DNA of 64,000 nt from Cepaea nemoralis (taxonomy: Eukaryota > Mollusca > Gastropoda > Stylommatophora > Helicidae). Location of the stretch: positions 1-64,000 of the forward strand of contig JACEFZ010005567.1 in the NCBI GenBank assembly GCA_014155875.1. The letters run 5' to 3'. The notes beneath the pieces were generated by a model. The model was given only the letters and a program-made list of their open reading frames with translations, was not told where the DNA came from and did not search any database. The translations under genes were made by a program, and so were the position numbers. This document shows, in pieces, positions 35,549 to 47,690 of the stretch; position 1 is the stretch's first letter; every line of letters starts with the position of its first letter.

Positions 35549-36552
35549 CTACACCGATAACCTGGATGCACTGGTTCATTGCAGCGCCAACAGCGTGGCA
35601 CTTGAAGCTGCTGGTTACTGGACAGTCTATCAAGTCTTGCGCCCATCTCGGCCATCTCTCTCCGCAAGGATGCCACCTCATTAAATCTGGGATTGAAATT
35701 CCCTCGGTACGTTCGGCCTGGTCTAGCATGTTCAGGTTGGCTTTGTGCTGGTTGTCTGACAGGATGTTCTAGGGCCCTCTCTCTCTGTTGACTCTCCTCC
35801 CAGGCTGGTGGAGGCGCATGTACTTGAATTCTCTTGGAATTATCAGCTGAACTGTCTCTCACCTCTACCTCTTTTACCTCTACACTCTGTGTTGGTTTAA
35901 CACTCTCCCATCTCTGAGCACAGTCTCTGACCTCCAGAAAAGTTACAGCGGGGTTCTGCAGGACTTTCTCCTTTAAGGTTGTCTGGGTAAAGCTGTCTCT
36001 GACCCCCACCACCAGCTGATCTCTTAGAGCGTCCCCATCTAGCAGTGGGACCCCTTGTGCTGCTTGGGCCTTGGTGACCCCCTTGTATTCCGCATTTACA
36101 CGGTGGGAGAAGTCGTGGATTGACTCTCCAGCTCGCTGACGCATTGACAGAAATGATGCCAAGAGTTCCCGTAAGCTTTTCTTCTCACCGTAAACTTTCA
36201 GCAGGGCTTGCAACATAGCCTCAGGGTCATCATCTGATGCGTGAAGTTCTAACTCCCTGCGCACAGGGCTGGTGATACTGTCTAAGATTGTATCTACCTG
36301 GTCAGCTACCTCCAACATACCGGCTCGCCATGCAGACCTCACCTCTCTCACATATTCTTCTATGGTTGGCCCACCTTTTTCACCAAAGCAACGAACTGCC
36401 CTTCTCGATGGCACAACAATGTATCTAATGGCCTCAGTGAGCTCTTTTGGTCGAGCGTCCACTGGCCGGGGATCTTCGGTCCCTACTGAAGACGTTGCTG
36501 CAGAATCGTCTGTTCCCACTCTTGAGGCGGAACGGGTGCCACGAGCTGCCAT
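35533..36552 (-). CDS. gag: Gag polyprotein (Ty3/gypsy)
   Basis: Intact 339-residue frame from the first ATG (MAARGTRSASR); the open frame reaches upstream to 36633 without another ATG. Central capsid-like helices include IEEYVREVRSAWRAG, VRRELELHA, and KKSLRELLASFLSMRQRAGE SIHDFSHRVNAEY, resembling Ty3/gypsy and PNMA-type capsid domains. A single CCHC zinc knuckle, CWRCNEPVHPGYRC, lies a few residues from the end. The protein would form the retrotransposon particle and bind genomic RNA. The stop at 35533-35535 overlaps the pol frame by only 16 bases. Confidence 0.9.
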   Translation of the reverse strand: MAARGTRSASRVGTDDSAATSSVGTEDPRPVDARPKELTEAIRYIVVPSRRAVRCFGEKGGPTIEEYVREVRSAWRAGMLEVADQVDTILDSITSPVRRELELHASDDDPEAMLQALLKVYGEKKSLRELLASFLSMRQRAGESIHDFSHRVNAEYKGVTKAQAAQGVPLLDGDALRDQLVVGVRDSFTQTTLKEKVLQNPAVTFLEVRDCAQRWESVKPTQSVEVKEVEVRDSSADNSKRIQVHAPPPAWEESQQRERALEHPVRQPAQSQPEHARPGRTYRGNFNPRFNEVASLRREMAEMGARLDRLSSNQQLQVPRCWRCNEPVHPGYRCRQAPN

Positions 36553-36740
36553 GATGGAAGTGGCACTCAAGATCTGCTGTTCCTCTGCTCCTGAGCTTTC
36601 CTCCAGTATCGCTTGTCTATCTGGGTTCCACAATCCCCACTTAATGCTAAAAAATACCCGCTACAAATCTAACCAAAAAAAATGAACAATTGCTGCATGT
36701 AAGAACAATTCCAGTGGGATAATTCAAAGGCTGTCATTAC

Positions 36741-36757
36741 CTGGTTCAGGCTCGCCA
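36741..36757 (-). promoter_or_regulatory. Primer binding site
   Basis: Two bases after the 3' end of the 5' LTR the element strand reads TGGCGAGCCTGAACCAG. The TGG start, complementary to a tRNA CCA terminus, and the TGAACC complement of a T-arm GGTTCA fit a tRNA primer. The tRNA species was not identified. Confidence 0.75.
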
Positions 36758-36759
36758 CT

Positions 36760-39700
36760 TGAAAACGAAATTGAATGCTAAAGCAGAGGGAGACAGGGTT
36801 TCCCTATACTTGGGTGCTAGAGAAAAAGAAATGCAACGTCGACTGCGTTAGGGCCACAGTTAAGAAGAGAGAGTAAAAAAAGAGAAGAGTTCAAGCACCT
36901 CATACATTCCTCTCGCCTGTCAAGAAAGAGATAGGATAAGAAGAAGATGGTTACCAGGTTCGGGTAGACAGAGAATCAAGATATCTTAATGTTTGATTCC
37001 AGGCAATGAATTACCACATAGGCAGTTCCAACCACAGCAATTATTCAACTCAAATAACAAACCAAATGACATACTGATATCAATTTTATTGCTAAAAAAA
37101 TGAACCCTTTCAAAACCGAGATAATGCCAAACAAATCAAAACCCCATAATTCTATCCGTAATTAGGAACCCAAATAGACTCCTGATACGACCATACTAAC
37201 TCATAGCTGCAAATAAACAAACAAAATGCACAAAATTATAGACTCTGCCACCATTTGACACATTCAGTTGCATCCATAAAAAGACTTCACAGGACAACCA
37301 GTACGACAATGGTGTATGTAAACAATGTCTTTGTGGCACAAACATAGACATGGACTGTGTAAATTCACACCAACCACACGATGCTTCCACTGGACAACAA
37401 TGATACGAATAGGTTATAGGATATGCTCCACATAAAAGAATAAATGACAAAGCACACCTACTCTACAGCATCCTATGCTTGCTACCAGCTCCCACATATC
37501 CCTAGTCTCACACCATATCCCTCATCACAATCACCATCACAATCATAATTACCATATGATCACTCTTGCAGGGTCATGCTCACAACCATGTCACCATAGC
37601 CATATCACCATCACAATCAACAAATGACCACTCTCATCATAGCCATCCTCATCCCAATCATCTTAGTTGACATCATTACATGATCAGCCTCAACATAGTC
37701 CATTACCACAATCATATCACCATCACAATCATCAAATGATCACTCTTACCATAGCTATCATCATCCCGATCATCTTAGCTGACATCACTACATGATCAGC
37801 CTCAACATAGTCATTACCACAATCATATCACCATCACAATCATTCTTACCCTAGCCATCATCACAATCCTAATCCCAATCATCTTAGCTGAGATCACTAC
37901 ACGATGCCAAGGCTACACCGCAACACCAATAAGTAACAAAATCAACGCAGAGCACAACTGAGCTACACCGGTGTACGACTCTAACAGGACAACACCATTT
38001 GAACGTGTACATAGAGGACATAAATACAGTCCAATGCACCAACAGCAATCAAGCAGACATATAGGATATGCAACTCAATATGACATTGCCAGGACACCCA
38101 TCTTTGTACTGATGACAACTAGACAACATCAATATGCCAGATGTACAGTTCTACACATGACACCAGCAACATTCAGGACACAGGCTATAACATAAGTCAC
38201 CGCCAACAACTCAGACATATAACGCCACACAAAGTCATTACAATATTATTCCCCACTTTGATCAAGCTCAGCCAATAATACCCCAGATCCATTATGAGTG
38301 CCCTGTTCACCACCTCTTGTACTGGCTGATCAGGAGACTATTCTTATTTGTTCACATTTGTCAAACCTGAACAACACAGATTATTGTCCTCATAATCATG
38401 AACCTTATAATTATAAACAACACTATCCTATGTGTAGTGTTCAACCTGGCACCTTCATCACTGCACACAGTCATGAATAATTATTACCATAGCTACATTT
38501 ATCTAGGAGAACATAACAGACATTGTCATCAAGCACCACCTGTCTATTGCTTTCGCCGTGCCATTCTACACCTCCGTACGCCAACCATCACTACAGTTTT
38601 AGCATTATTGAGACATACTAAGTCATCTGACTTCAAACACAATATAGCTAGTGGGGGTGCCTCTGGCTGTGCAGTTCATAATTGCCTAGTTTGATCACTG
38701 CGGATCATTCGCCTCAGCCATTGCTGTGCACTTATAAACAAAGCTACCAGCCTAATGTAATTTCTACTTATAACTAAACCCACACTGATATGCCATAACA
38801 GAGACACACTGATTCTTCCTGTCATGGTAATTTAAATGCGACCCACAATGCACCACACCTAAAACATTACCTGTTATACCTGTTATGTGCCACAAACATA
38901 AATATGGTTTCCCCACCCTGTTGTCATTTTCATGGGTATAGTTATATTTCAATACACCTCCCTGCAGCACTTGGCCTGGCTGCCTCCTTACAGATTTTCC
39001 TCCTCACTAGCATTAATGATAACCCCATTTCCTGTGCCTCCGTTCTCCATATACTCTCTTGGCTGTGATAATCCTACCCCTTATCATATATCAAACACTG
39101 CTGTGTTCAGGTCCCTACAGGTGCAATGACTTTCCTCTTGTCAGAACCTGGGCATCCTGGCTTCTAATACATTCTCTGTTCATGGTGATGCCATCATCAT
39201 CATGTGCCACTTCTACAACATTCATTATAGGGATTATTTAAATGCATTATAAGAATCCAATCATAGTATTCACAAGTGGAATTCTTCAACAACAGCCTGT
39301 CCAGCCTACCTCAAGCCTTTGTGATCACAACAAAGTCACACCCCGCCCACAACAACAGCGCAGTCTTCAGGTGATTGTTCATCTCAACACAGGAGGATTA
39401 TTCCCTACATCTCTTCCTACTGTCTCTCTACCTTTCTACTTGTCTGAATTCTGCTAAGCTACTTGGACATTTGAGCGGTCTCCTCTTGGACACATCACTG
39501 CGAATCTCCACCTATCTTCTTGTTTACCTTTTCAACTTGCATTCAGCCATCTTGCAGAAGCCTGCAACTTTGCGCAGACCGTATGCGCGGTAGAGTCAGG
39601 AGAGCTATACACTGCTATATTCTGCTGGGAATGTACTCCCAGGTTTTCCTAAATGCTAGCAACTTGAATATAATGGTCACACTCAGGAATTAGCTAGCAA

Positions 39701-40630
39701 TTAATTATACTTTGCATATTGAAAGGGCAAACCTCCGTTTATTATTACACTTTGCCTATCATGCGAATGGTGGGTTCTTGGTTAACTCCGTGCCTTCTCT
39801 ATCTTATAAAATTATTCAGTAGCATTGCAAATGTTAACTCTTTTCTTAGATTTAGAACTAAGTATAGAGAATACATACCAGTCACAGCGATCAATATTTT
39901 TGTAACATTGGTGATTTTATCACTCAAAGTGGCATTTGCGCCATTTCCTCAGTGGCTTTAGCTAATTTCAAGTTTCGGGCTTAGGCACCCTCTGGCTTCC
40001 CAATTTGGTTTGAAGAGGCCCCTTTTATCCGGATGCTGGCGCGGCTTCGCAACCTAAGTCACACGGACATTTCCATGTATCCCACGAGGGACTACCAATC
40101 AGCTTACAGCACGCCCTGGCCAATTTGCATATTTAATCTGCATCTCTAACTTACTTGACCGCCGCTACGTCCCCACTTGGGTTCAAAGTCCGCTGTGGGT
40201 ACATGTGTGTTCTCACAGCCGTAAATATGTCAGCTTGGGTACCTGCTATTGTCCCCTGAAAGTCTCCGTTTATTTCCAATCTCGTATGCACTTATAAACT
40301 ATGTGGCATGTGTCTTTTTCTGACAGCTCCAGATTAATCCTGAACTGTTTGTACCTATAAATTCCCCACCATCTAGAGTTACTCACGGCCACTTGACAGT
40401 TCAGAACAGATTTACGTTACTTTTGGTTGAAAAATCTTACTCTAGTTTCAGTTTGGGTGACGCAGAGTTTACCAGTTCATTTGTCGCCCCAGGCCCTGAA
40501 CTCCTTAACTGTTTAAAACATATCCTGGTCAATGAACTTAGGTACTTCCAAATTCCACGACCCACCGGTATTGGCGGCATCACTATCTAGTGCCTTATTA
40601 TCCCATTTTGTGACGCATCAGTCGTTCACA
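36760..40630 (-). repeat. 5' LTR (3,871 bp)
   Basis: Collinear with 26872-30747; on the + strand it starts TGAAAACGAAATTGAATGC and ends GTCGTTCACA. Being the 5' LTR it should hold the element's promoter on the - strand; no specific promoter was assigned. Confidence 0.95.
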
Positions 40631-40670
40631 TGAAGAAGACTGAAAGTCAGAATATGAATTACAGGAAGTA

Positions 40671-40930
40671 CGTATCAGCACGGCCGAATCGATAAGAGCT
40701 CTTCTTCTTAAACATCCGGTGTGCTGATGACGAGGTAGCGGGTTCAGTCCATACACTGGTCAGTTGGACTAAATTGTTGACTTCTCGTCTTTGACTTGTG
40801 ATACAAATTACAAGTATCACAGAAGTCAAAGTGGGTTCGCCTTATGGCGAGGGACATTGGTAACAGGGACAGCTCAAACAAACGCAAATTTAGCCCAGTG
40901 CGCTCCTCAGTAGTGGAAACTAACAGTGGT
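40671..40930 (+). mobile_element. SINE family A (tRNA-like head)
   Basis: The head carries A-box-like ACGGCCGAATCGATAAGAGC and B-box-like GCGGGTTCAGTCC. The body has TGTTGACTTCTCGTCTTTGA and GGTTCGCCTTATGGCGAGGG. Other copies are at 45037-45310 (+), 56830-57125 (-) and 63270-63560 (-). Confidence 0.8.
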
Positions 40931-42468
40931 AGTAGCACTTGTAAGAATGACACGGCAGATAATTCAGGGACGATATCTCCACCATCTGTCAGAAATTCAA
41001 AGAGTCCAGTGTAGAACTTTCTGATAACTTCATAGACTACATTAAGGTCTTCAGTTGCGGTAAACGTCAGAAACTGTGGAACTTCATTAGAAATACGCGA
41101 TTTCTAGTAAGCCTCTTCTTGTTCTTCTTTTTTCACCTTCATACGTCAGTATGAATTAATCAACAGAAAGCAACAGCTAACGTTTGCTTGTTGACAACTC
41201 CCTAGAATTTTCCCTCAGACGGAGTGGGTGTAAGCCAAAATAGTTGTCACTGTTCTGAACATGTTGAACACTCGTGCAATAAATGTTAACTGCCATTTTA
41301 CTAGTTCCCCAGTTACATTATCTTTAGTTTAATAAACACGTTGTTTTCAGCCCCTAGTGTCTTGTGCGGAGTCTGTCGCAAAAAAAAAAAAAAAAAAGCC
41401 ACATTACGTTTGTGTAGTTGAGTCTGTTATCTTATCTATAACCATCGGACATAGTATTAATATCTTTATTTTGAAATGACGATATCATAGCTGCACTTTA
41501 ATTATCAACACTGTCTTGTATCATAATGGTAGATTATCAGAAAATTTATTTTCAGACATGGAGTCTGTAATCTTTAAATTAATACTGAATAGGAAAATAA
41601 AAATGGGCCATGTCCTTAAGGTGGGTCAGTGAGTTCTGTCTTCTTGTTTGCAGTATTTAAGTGAGTGGACATTGTAGTCTATGTCAGCTGTAGTAAGACA
41701 GCACGTCAGACATTTTCTGGTAAGTCTTCGGCCTCTTATTCTTCTCCTTTGTGAATGTCTGATTATGTGAATATGTATAATATTTTGCTTTTATTTCTTT
41801 GCATACCAGTACATTATCCGTGAGGTTCTTTAGATACGAAGTTTGTGCGTAAATAAAAAGATAAAACCACTGTGTTTATTATTTAAAGCTAGTTGTTGTT
41901 TGTTTGTTTTTCTTCCACTTATGCCGTTAGGCGTCGTGGGGAGGGGTAACTGAAGTTCCGGGGCCTGCGCCTTGCGCCTTTCCTTCAATTTCCCCCATGA
42001 ATTGTGAGCAGAATTTTAGGATCAAGTAAATTCTCTACCGGTTTGCTAGACCAATCATAGGTTCCTTACATACTTCCCCCATGTATATTTGCTACTACCA
42101 CCATTTCACATCCACCATTGGTCGCCTACTGGCCAGCTTCGAGCTTTGTCAGGTAGGACTGACCGACGGACATTGAAGCTTGCCCTCAAAGTGGACTCAT
42201 GTGCCCTTAAAAAGTGTACTCATTCCAATTACGAGGCCTCGATAGAGTCCCGTATTGTTACTTGGATAACAACTGTTTTTCTCGAGTATCTGAGCATGCT
42301 CACAGGCATCTTTCCTTCTCAATTATTTCAGCACTGTGTGATCGTGTTTGACACCGTATGTACCTTGAGATGTGCCATTCTGAGAAGTTGTTACATCCTG
42401 ATGAACAATTAATTACTAATGAATACACCATTGGAAAGAAAGAAAGAAAAAGAGAAAATTTAGGTCAC
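40931..42468. other. Intergenic, poly(A)-bounded segment, otherwise nothing
   Basis: An 18-base poly(A) run at about 41381-41398 follows AATAAA-like sites at 41279 and 41331, which may mark a decayed retrocopy end. No protein-coding similarity was recognised. Confidence 0.4.
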
Positions 42469-42495
42469 ACACACACACACACATACACACACGCA

Positions 42496-42535
<40 letters not shown>
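42469..42535. repeat. (CA)n/(TA)n microsatellite
   Basis: CA-rich run with a few ATA/GC interruptions, ending in TATATATA at the left edge of the candidate solo LTR. Confidence 0.93.
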
Positions 42536-43253
<718 letters not shown>

Positions 43254-43689
43254 GCCCATTACCACCTTACCCTTCTGCGACCAAGGCAGTAGCACAAACA
43301 AATCTCGATTCACAAACCCCACCTAAGCTTATGAATATTTCCCTGAATTAACTAATGTAAGTGTAAGATTTCTTTTTTTAATATTCAATACATTAGTTGT
43401 GTCTTCTTTGTCGATATTTGGTAAATTAGGTGTTCCTGCAAAAATATGACGGCATATTTTGGTTAAATTACATCTTAGAAATAACGTTTAATTGTGTAAT
43501 CGAGAATCTGCACTGGCGACCTGAAGTAGCTTTCAGTTATGTTCAGGTGTTCTACTGGGAAATGATCTACTGGACCTGGTGCCTGGTCACTGGACAAACA
43601 CATATTCTGCCCTGTCATAAATTCATGTCGTCTTCTTTCATCCTGTCTCCCCCATTTAGACATGAACCCTCACTTAACTCACTCCATAT

Positions 43690-43870
43690 TGATTGTTGAT
43701 CAGGTTTAAGGCAAGCGAGCAAGAGGCAGACAAGGCTACAAGTGAGAAGATAACACCAAGAGATGGACGAACATCAATCTGACAGAATGTACAATCAGGG
43801 CGAGGGACAGTGTTGGAGATCCATTTCAGCCAACCTTCATTGTGGAGACGACATCTGATTGATTGAAATA
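43690..43870 (+). mobile_element. LINE family-4 3' end
   Basis: Homologous to 23530-23720 and 55655-55805: GCGAGCAAGAGGCAGACAAG, then GAAGATAACACCAAGAGATGG and TTCATTGTGGAGACGACATC. Encodes a short Arg/Lys-rich RT C-terminus with frame damage. Confidence 0.65.
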
Positions 43871-43879
43871 TTGATTGTA

Positions 43880-44010
43880 TTTTGATGTTGCACGTCCTTT
43901 GCAGGACGTCGCAACCAACCCCAACCTAAAGTTAATTTACTAGGCTATTTACGTTCAGTAGTTTGCCATTGCTTTCTGAACCAGAAGTCAACGTTGCAGT
44001 CCAATGTGAC
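43880..44010 (-). mobile_element. SINE family B copy (truncated)
   Basis: In + orientation: TTTGCAGGACGTCGCAACCA, then TTTACGTTCAGTAGTTTGCC and ATTGCTTTCTGAACC. Lies just upstream of GH3 exon 1. Confidence 0.65.
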
Positions 44011-44151
44011 CGGAATGGGGACTGAACCCACTACCCCGACATCAGCGTACCAGAAGTTTAAACGCAAGATAATTAAACCCCGCGACTAAGCTGACCATAT
44101 TTAAATGCAATTTTTTCTTATTATTTATTCCATAGCACACATATTGCCGTG

Positions 44152-44398
44152 ATGGAGAACAACTCGCCCCTTCGTCGCAGACCGCATCTATACCAAATAC
44201 TAACCTTAATCTGTGCATTTATAACGTGCTCAGATTCCTTTGCTGCACCAACCACGCCAGTTGGGCCATTTCCTTTCCAGGACACAAGCCTTTCCTGGAG
44301 CGCCAGAGTTGATGACCTAGTTTCTAGGCTCACCCTGGATGAGATCCAACCACAGATGACCAGAGGAGGTGGCAATGCCCCGGCTATTCCACGACTGG
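44152..44398 (+). CDS. GH3 beta-xylosidase-like enzyme, exon 1
   Basis: Codes residues 1-82 plus one base. The ATG is followed by RRRPHLYQ and a hydrophobic ILTLICAFITCSDSFA, a plausible cleavable signal peptide, so the product is probably secreted. Then the family N-terminal motif: PFPFQDTSLSWSARVDDLVS RLTLDE, and NAPAIPRLG. Donor G|GTAAAC. It joins exon 2 to complete Gly in the expected PRLGI segment. GH3 enzymes remove terminal sugars from plant-type glycans; the xylosidase subtype is inferred from overall similarity. An acceptor-like CCATAG at 44130-44135 may mark a non-coding upstream exon. Confidence 0.85.
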
Positions 44399-44499
44399 GT
44401 AAACCAGAGTGTTTGTCTTTGCGCAGGAGTCCTCTTGTTTTGTTTTACTATGCCCACTTCTAGTTTTTATCTTTCCTCTTCTACACTCTAGTTTCTAGA

Positions 44500-44635
44500 T
44501 ATCTTATTTGGGAATAGGTTACGAACGCAATTTGCAATCCCGCACACCGCGTTCGAAACACAGCGGCGGACGTTTTGGAAGCAGATTGCTTTGTGCTGAT
44601 TTTCTTACAATGGTTAGAGTAAATTATTCAATGTT
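44500..44635 (+). mobile_element. SINE family B, 5' half
   Basis: TTACGAACGCAATTTGCAAT, CCCGCACACCGCGTTCGAAA and CACAG, then TTTTGGAAGCAGATTGC. The head contains the B-box-like GTTCGAAAC. A - oriented 3' half of the same family lies at 44690-44775. In GH3 intron 1. Confidence 0.65.
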
Positions 44636-44689
44636 TCCCCAAGATGCACACACACACATATTTTATATCCCTCTTCTATGATTTATTCG

Positions 44690-44775
44690 CATGTCCTTTA
44701 CAGGACGTTGCAATCAACCCCAGTATTTATTAATTGCTTATGGTTACTAGGCAATGTTATTTCGCCACTGATACA
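44690..44775 (-). mobile_element. SINE family B, 3' end
   Basis: In + orientation: GCATGTCCTTTACAGGACGT, then TGCAATCAACCCCAGTATTT and ACTAGGCAATGTTA. In GH3 intron 1. Confidence 0.6.
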
Positions 44776-45036
44776 TGTATCTTTCATTGAAAACACTGAT
44801 GTGTTGTTTTTGTAATTTAAAATCTTTTCATTGAAAAATTTATATATATGTCTAGTCAATTCATTGTAGAACAGATATTTGTATTTAAGTTTTTCATTGA
44901 AGATTTGGATATATGTATTTATATTTTTTTTTCATTGAAGAATTGGTAATGCATTTAGGTTTTTTTTTTTTTCATTATGTAATTCATCTGTGTTTTTAGA
45001 TTTTTCCTTAAAGAATTTAATATGTGTTGAAGAGAT

Positions 45037-45310
45037 CAGCATGGCCGAATGGATAAAAGCTCTCGCTCTTAAACACCTGGTGTTCTGATGCCAAGGTGGC
45101 GGGTTCAATCCCTACATCGGTCAATTGGATTAAAATGTTGACTTCTCGTCCTTAATTTGGGGGATGTAAATTACAAATACCTCAGAAGTGAGGGTGGGTT
45201 CGCCTGATGGCGAGGGACACTGTTAATAGGGAAAGCTAATCCACTAGCAAAAATCAAAATCTGTCCAGTGCAATAGGCGTAGTAGCAGGTGTTTGGACTA
45301 CGCTTGAATT
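45037..45310 (+). mobile_element. SINE family A copy
   Basis: A clear tRNA-like head: ATGGCCGAATGGATAAAAGC (A box) and GGCGGGTTCAATCCC (B box), with a leucine-tRNA-like CTCTTAAACACC between. The body ends about 65 bases before the exon 2 acceptor of the GH3 gene. Confidence 0.85.
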
Positions 45311-45378
45311 CAACGAGAGCGAAGGCAAACAATGTATTCAGTTGTTTTAATTGAAGAATTGATATGCTCTTCCCGAAG

Positions 45379-45484
45379 GCATCAAACCGTTTGACTGGAC
45401 CGCCGAGTGTGTCCATGGAGCGGCAGATGCGACCGGGAACCAAACATCCTTTCAACAAGCGATAGGACTGGCCGCCTCATTCAG
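45379..45484 (+). CDS. GH3 beta-xylosidase-like enzyme, exon 2
   Basis: Acceptor CTCTTCCCGAAG|GC, donor CAG|GTATCC. Codes residues 83 to 118: IKPFDWTAECVHGAADATG, then NQTSFQQAIGLAASF. This corresponds to the EA(L/C)HG substrate-pocket loop and the FPQ(A/S)I(G/A)LAAxF strand of GH3. Enters with two bases of a Gly codon and leaves two bases into Ser, in phase with both neighbours. Too short for simple ORF calling because it lies across SINE-flanked introns. Confidence 0.85.
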
Positions 45485-45524
45485 GTATCCCACACTGCGC
45501 CGTGGTTACGGTTGTAGAATGTCT

Positions 45525-45960
45525 TGTACCTTCATCATGTGCCACGCCGATAAGTCTGGGCGGTCATGTTTCGCCATCTCACACGATCTCCGGAGTCACG
45601 GATCAGCTCTGTGTTTTTGTCTCGATTACGCCATATGGCTAAGCGAACCCAGATATTTAGTTATCTTCCTTTCCCTTGTTCTTTCCCCCTCACTCTTGCC
45701 AGTTGTCATCAAGTTTTCTAATTGATTTCTTCTCATAACGTGTCCAAAACTCTGGACTGTCTACGTTGATTTTTCTGTCTGTCCATTGTATCTTTGCAAT
45801 TTCCTCAGAAACCATATTTCCACTGCCAATAAATGTTTTCTCAGCTTGCTCGCCCAGTTTCCACGTTTCACGCCAATACAAAAGTATAGATTCTATGTAG
45901 TACTTCAATACTCTTTTTCTCGTTGTAATTGACATCATTTTATTGTTCAGTAATGTCTTG
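45525..45960 (-). mobile_element. LINE family-1-like 3' fragment
   Basis: In + orientation: CATCATGTGCCACGCCGATA, then GCCATCTCACACGATCTCCG, matching the copies at 3665-3740 and 55998-56080. Further upstream the - strand encodes VLKYYIESILLYWRETWKLG EQAEKTFIG, an RT C-terminal stretch. GH3 intron 2. Confidence 0.7.
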
Positions 45961-46204
45961 TATACTGACTTGCATCGTATGGCAGCAATTTAGACTAAAA
46001 TGACGGAACAGATACAGCTTTCAGAATAAGAATATAGAACGCTAGAGAAGCTTTCATAGCACTGGGACATTTGTGGACGTTAAAAGAAATTACACTTTGC
46101 CCCAAACTTAGAATATTCTTTCTACGTCAAATCTTTGTTTATGTACGGGTCAGAAACTGGAGAACAACTAAAGCTATGACAAAGAAACGACAGGCATTCA
46201 CTAA

Positions 46205-46600
46205 TTTGCCTTCTTTTATGTCTTCAACGCGTGACGTTGGTGATAGTGTCTATTCACAGCCTCCAGTATCGTATGCTGCCAATCATTTCTGATACTGATG
46301 TTCCTGCATATCACGATGTCAAACTGTCCATCATCTTCTCTCTGTGTCTTCTCCTGTCTCTCTTCCCCTCCAGATTTCCCATTCTCATGACATGCCCAAA
46401 GAACATGGGCTTCTTCTTCAAATGCCAGTAACCAGTTCTCTTTGTGGTTAAATTTTTCCCAGACATCTTCATTGCTCTGTCTATCCGTCCACGATGTTCT
46501 CATAATTCTTCTACACAACCACATGTCTGAAACTTCCACTGAATTCCCCACTTTTCTGCTAACTGTCGTTGAATCACTTCCACACATCGGGAAGAATATG
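46205..46600 (-). mobile_element. LINE RT C-terminal fragment
   Basis: The - strand encodes EVSDMWLCRRIMRTSWTDRQ SNEDV, then EKNWLLAFEEEAHVLWACHE-like and QFDIVICRNISIRNDWQHT. The CRRIMRxSWTDRxxNExV core is standard for LINE RTs. A separate subfamily from family 1. GH3 intron 2. Confidence 0.7.
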
Positions 46601-46659
46601 CCATATAAACAGACATACATTGCTAGGGTGGGCTGTGTGTTGCCGCTGTACTGACTACT

Positions 46660-46860
46660 AGCTGCAGGAGACTGGACGCAAGAGGAGATAATCCATATAA
46701 CCGTGGGAGATGGACACAAAGGAGATATTCTCATATAACAGCCGGAGATTAGACCCAAGAGGAGATAATCCCAAATAACTGCACGAAGACTGGACGCAAG
46801 ATGAAATAATCACAATTGACCGTATGATGACTGGACACACGAGACGATAACTGCTAGTAA
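46660..46860. repeat. About 50-bp degenerate repeat, 4 copies
   Basis: Units share GGAGACTGGACGCAAGAGGA, then GATAATCCATATAACCG. Divergence suggests an old array. GH3 intron 2. Confidence 0.6.
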
Positions 46861-46939
46861 CTGAGTGTGCAGTGTGTATTTTTATTAGAATTCTATGACA
46901 AACTGTCGATTATTTGGCCCTCATGTTTCATGTACACAG

Positions 46940-47099
46940 CCCTGACCTGTTGTTTCGAGTGGCCACAGTCATAGGTGTGGAAATTCGAGGCAAAAACAAC
47001 GACCACGTCAAGGCCAATCAGTTTTATCCTCACACTGGAGCAACTTGTTTCAGCCCCGTGATCAACATCGCGAGAGATCCTCGCTGGGGGAGAAACCAG
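46940..47099 (+). CDS. GH3 beta-xylosidase-like enzyme, exon 3
   Basis: Acceptor TTTCATGTACACAG|C, donor CAG|GTATGT. Codes residues 118-171: PDLLFRVATVIGVEIRGKNN, then NQFYPHTGATCFSPVINIARDP and RWGRNQ. The (S/P)PxxNIxRDPRWGR stretch is a GH3 signature of the (beta/alpha)8 domain. The frame ends exactly on a codon boundary, matching exon 4. Confidence 0.88.
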
Positions 47100-47379
47100 G
47101 TATGTTGTCAGTGCATTTATTCTGACACTCAGATCATTCTGTGTAAACATTGATCCATGGATCATCATCGTAGTCGTCAAGCAATAAGACCCCCACATTA
47201 GGATTTAGGCAACCGCATCTATGGCTTAGGGTCTAGTGCAACTTAATATCACAATTCCAATGCATGTCAAGTCTAGGATTCGAAATCAACCGTTAGCGAT
47301 TTGGAAACATATTGCTTTGCATTGATTTAGATGTTAATGGTCATTGCTCGCTCAGAAAGCAAAAGCTGATCATTCATCA

Positions 47380-47580
47380 TCTAATCTCATCATGTTCCTC
47401 TTGTATCTTGCAGTGCCCAGGTGAAGCATAAACAGCGAGAGAGTGCTTATGTATGTTCTTCGTGTATCGATATTCCCATGGTTTCTGTAATTTCCGCTAT
47501 CCATGTTTACGTGGTCGGCCTCTTCCTCTGCTTCCGTCTGGTCTGTACATCATTGCTTGTTGAGGTATACTCTATCATTA
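47380..47580 (-). mobile_element. LINE family-5 3' end
   Basis: Shares, in + orientation, TAATCTCATCATGTTCCTCT, TGTATCTTGCAGTG, ATCGATATTCCCATGG and ACGTGGTCGGCCTCTTCC with 59085-59240, so it is the same family in the same orientation. GH3 intron 3. Confidence 0.7.
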
Positions 47581-47690
47581 AGCTAATCATTAAACGTAAA
47601 ATTACCTTGTGCATCACAAACAGACAACACATGCCGGGGTTGATTGCAAGTACTGTAAATGACCTGCAACTGTTTTACAATAATCTTCAG

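Larger units (their letters stand above)
26868..40634 (-). mobile_element. Ty3/gypsy LTR retrotransposon with 3.87-kb LTRs (with target duplication)
   Basis: A 13,759-bp element (26872-40630) on the - strand: 5' LTR 36760-40630, PBS, gag, pol in the Ty3/gypsy order protease-RT-RNase H-integrase, PPT, then 3' LTR 26872-30747. It is flanked by the 4-bp duplication TGAA at 26868-26871 and 40631-40634, and each LTR begins TG and ends CA. No envelope-like frame lies between integrase and PPT (30760-31625). The two LTRs are nearly identical, which suggests recent insertion, yet pol contains several frame breaks. The copy is therefore non-autonomous unless those are assembly errors. Confidence 0.95.

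Noticed and set aside
35430..35729. 99-codon frame overlapping the gag/pol junction
   Set aside because: Third-frame shadow of the zinc knuckle and protease coding sequence.
45037..45125. tRNA-Leu-like sequence
   Set aside because: A and B boxes are present, but acceptor-stem pairing is not evident and the sequence continues into a SINE body repeated elsewhere.
46914..47153. 79-codon frame taken as a complete small gene
   Set aside because: It is the GH3 exon 3 read through its splice sites into intron.
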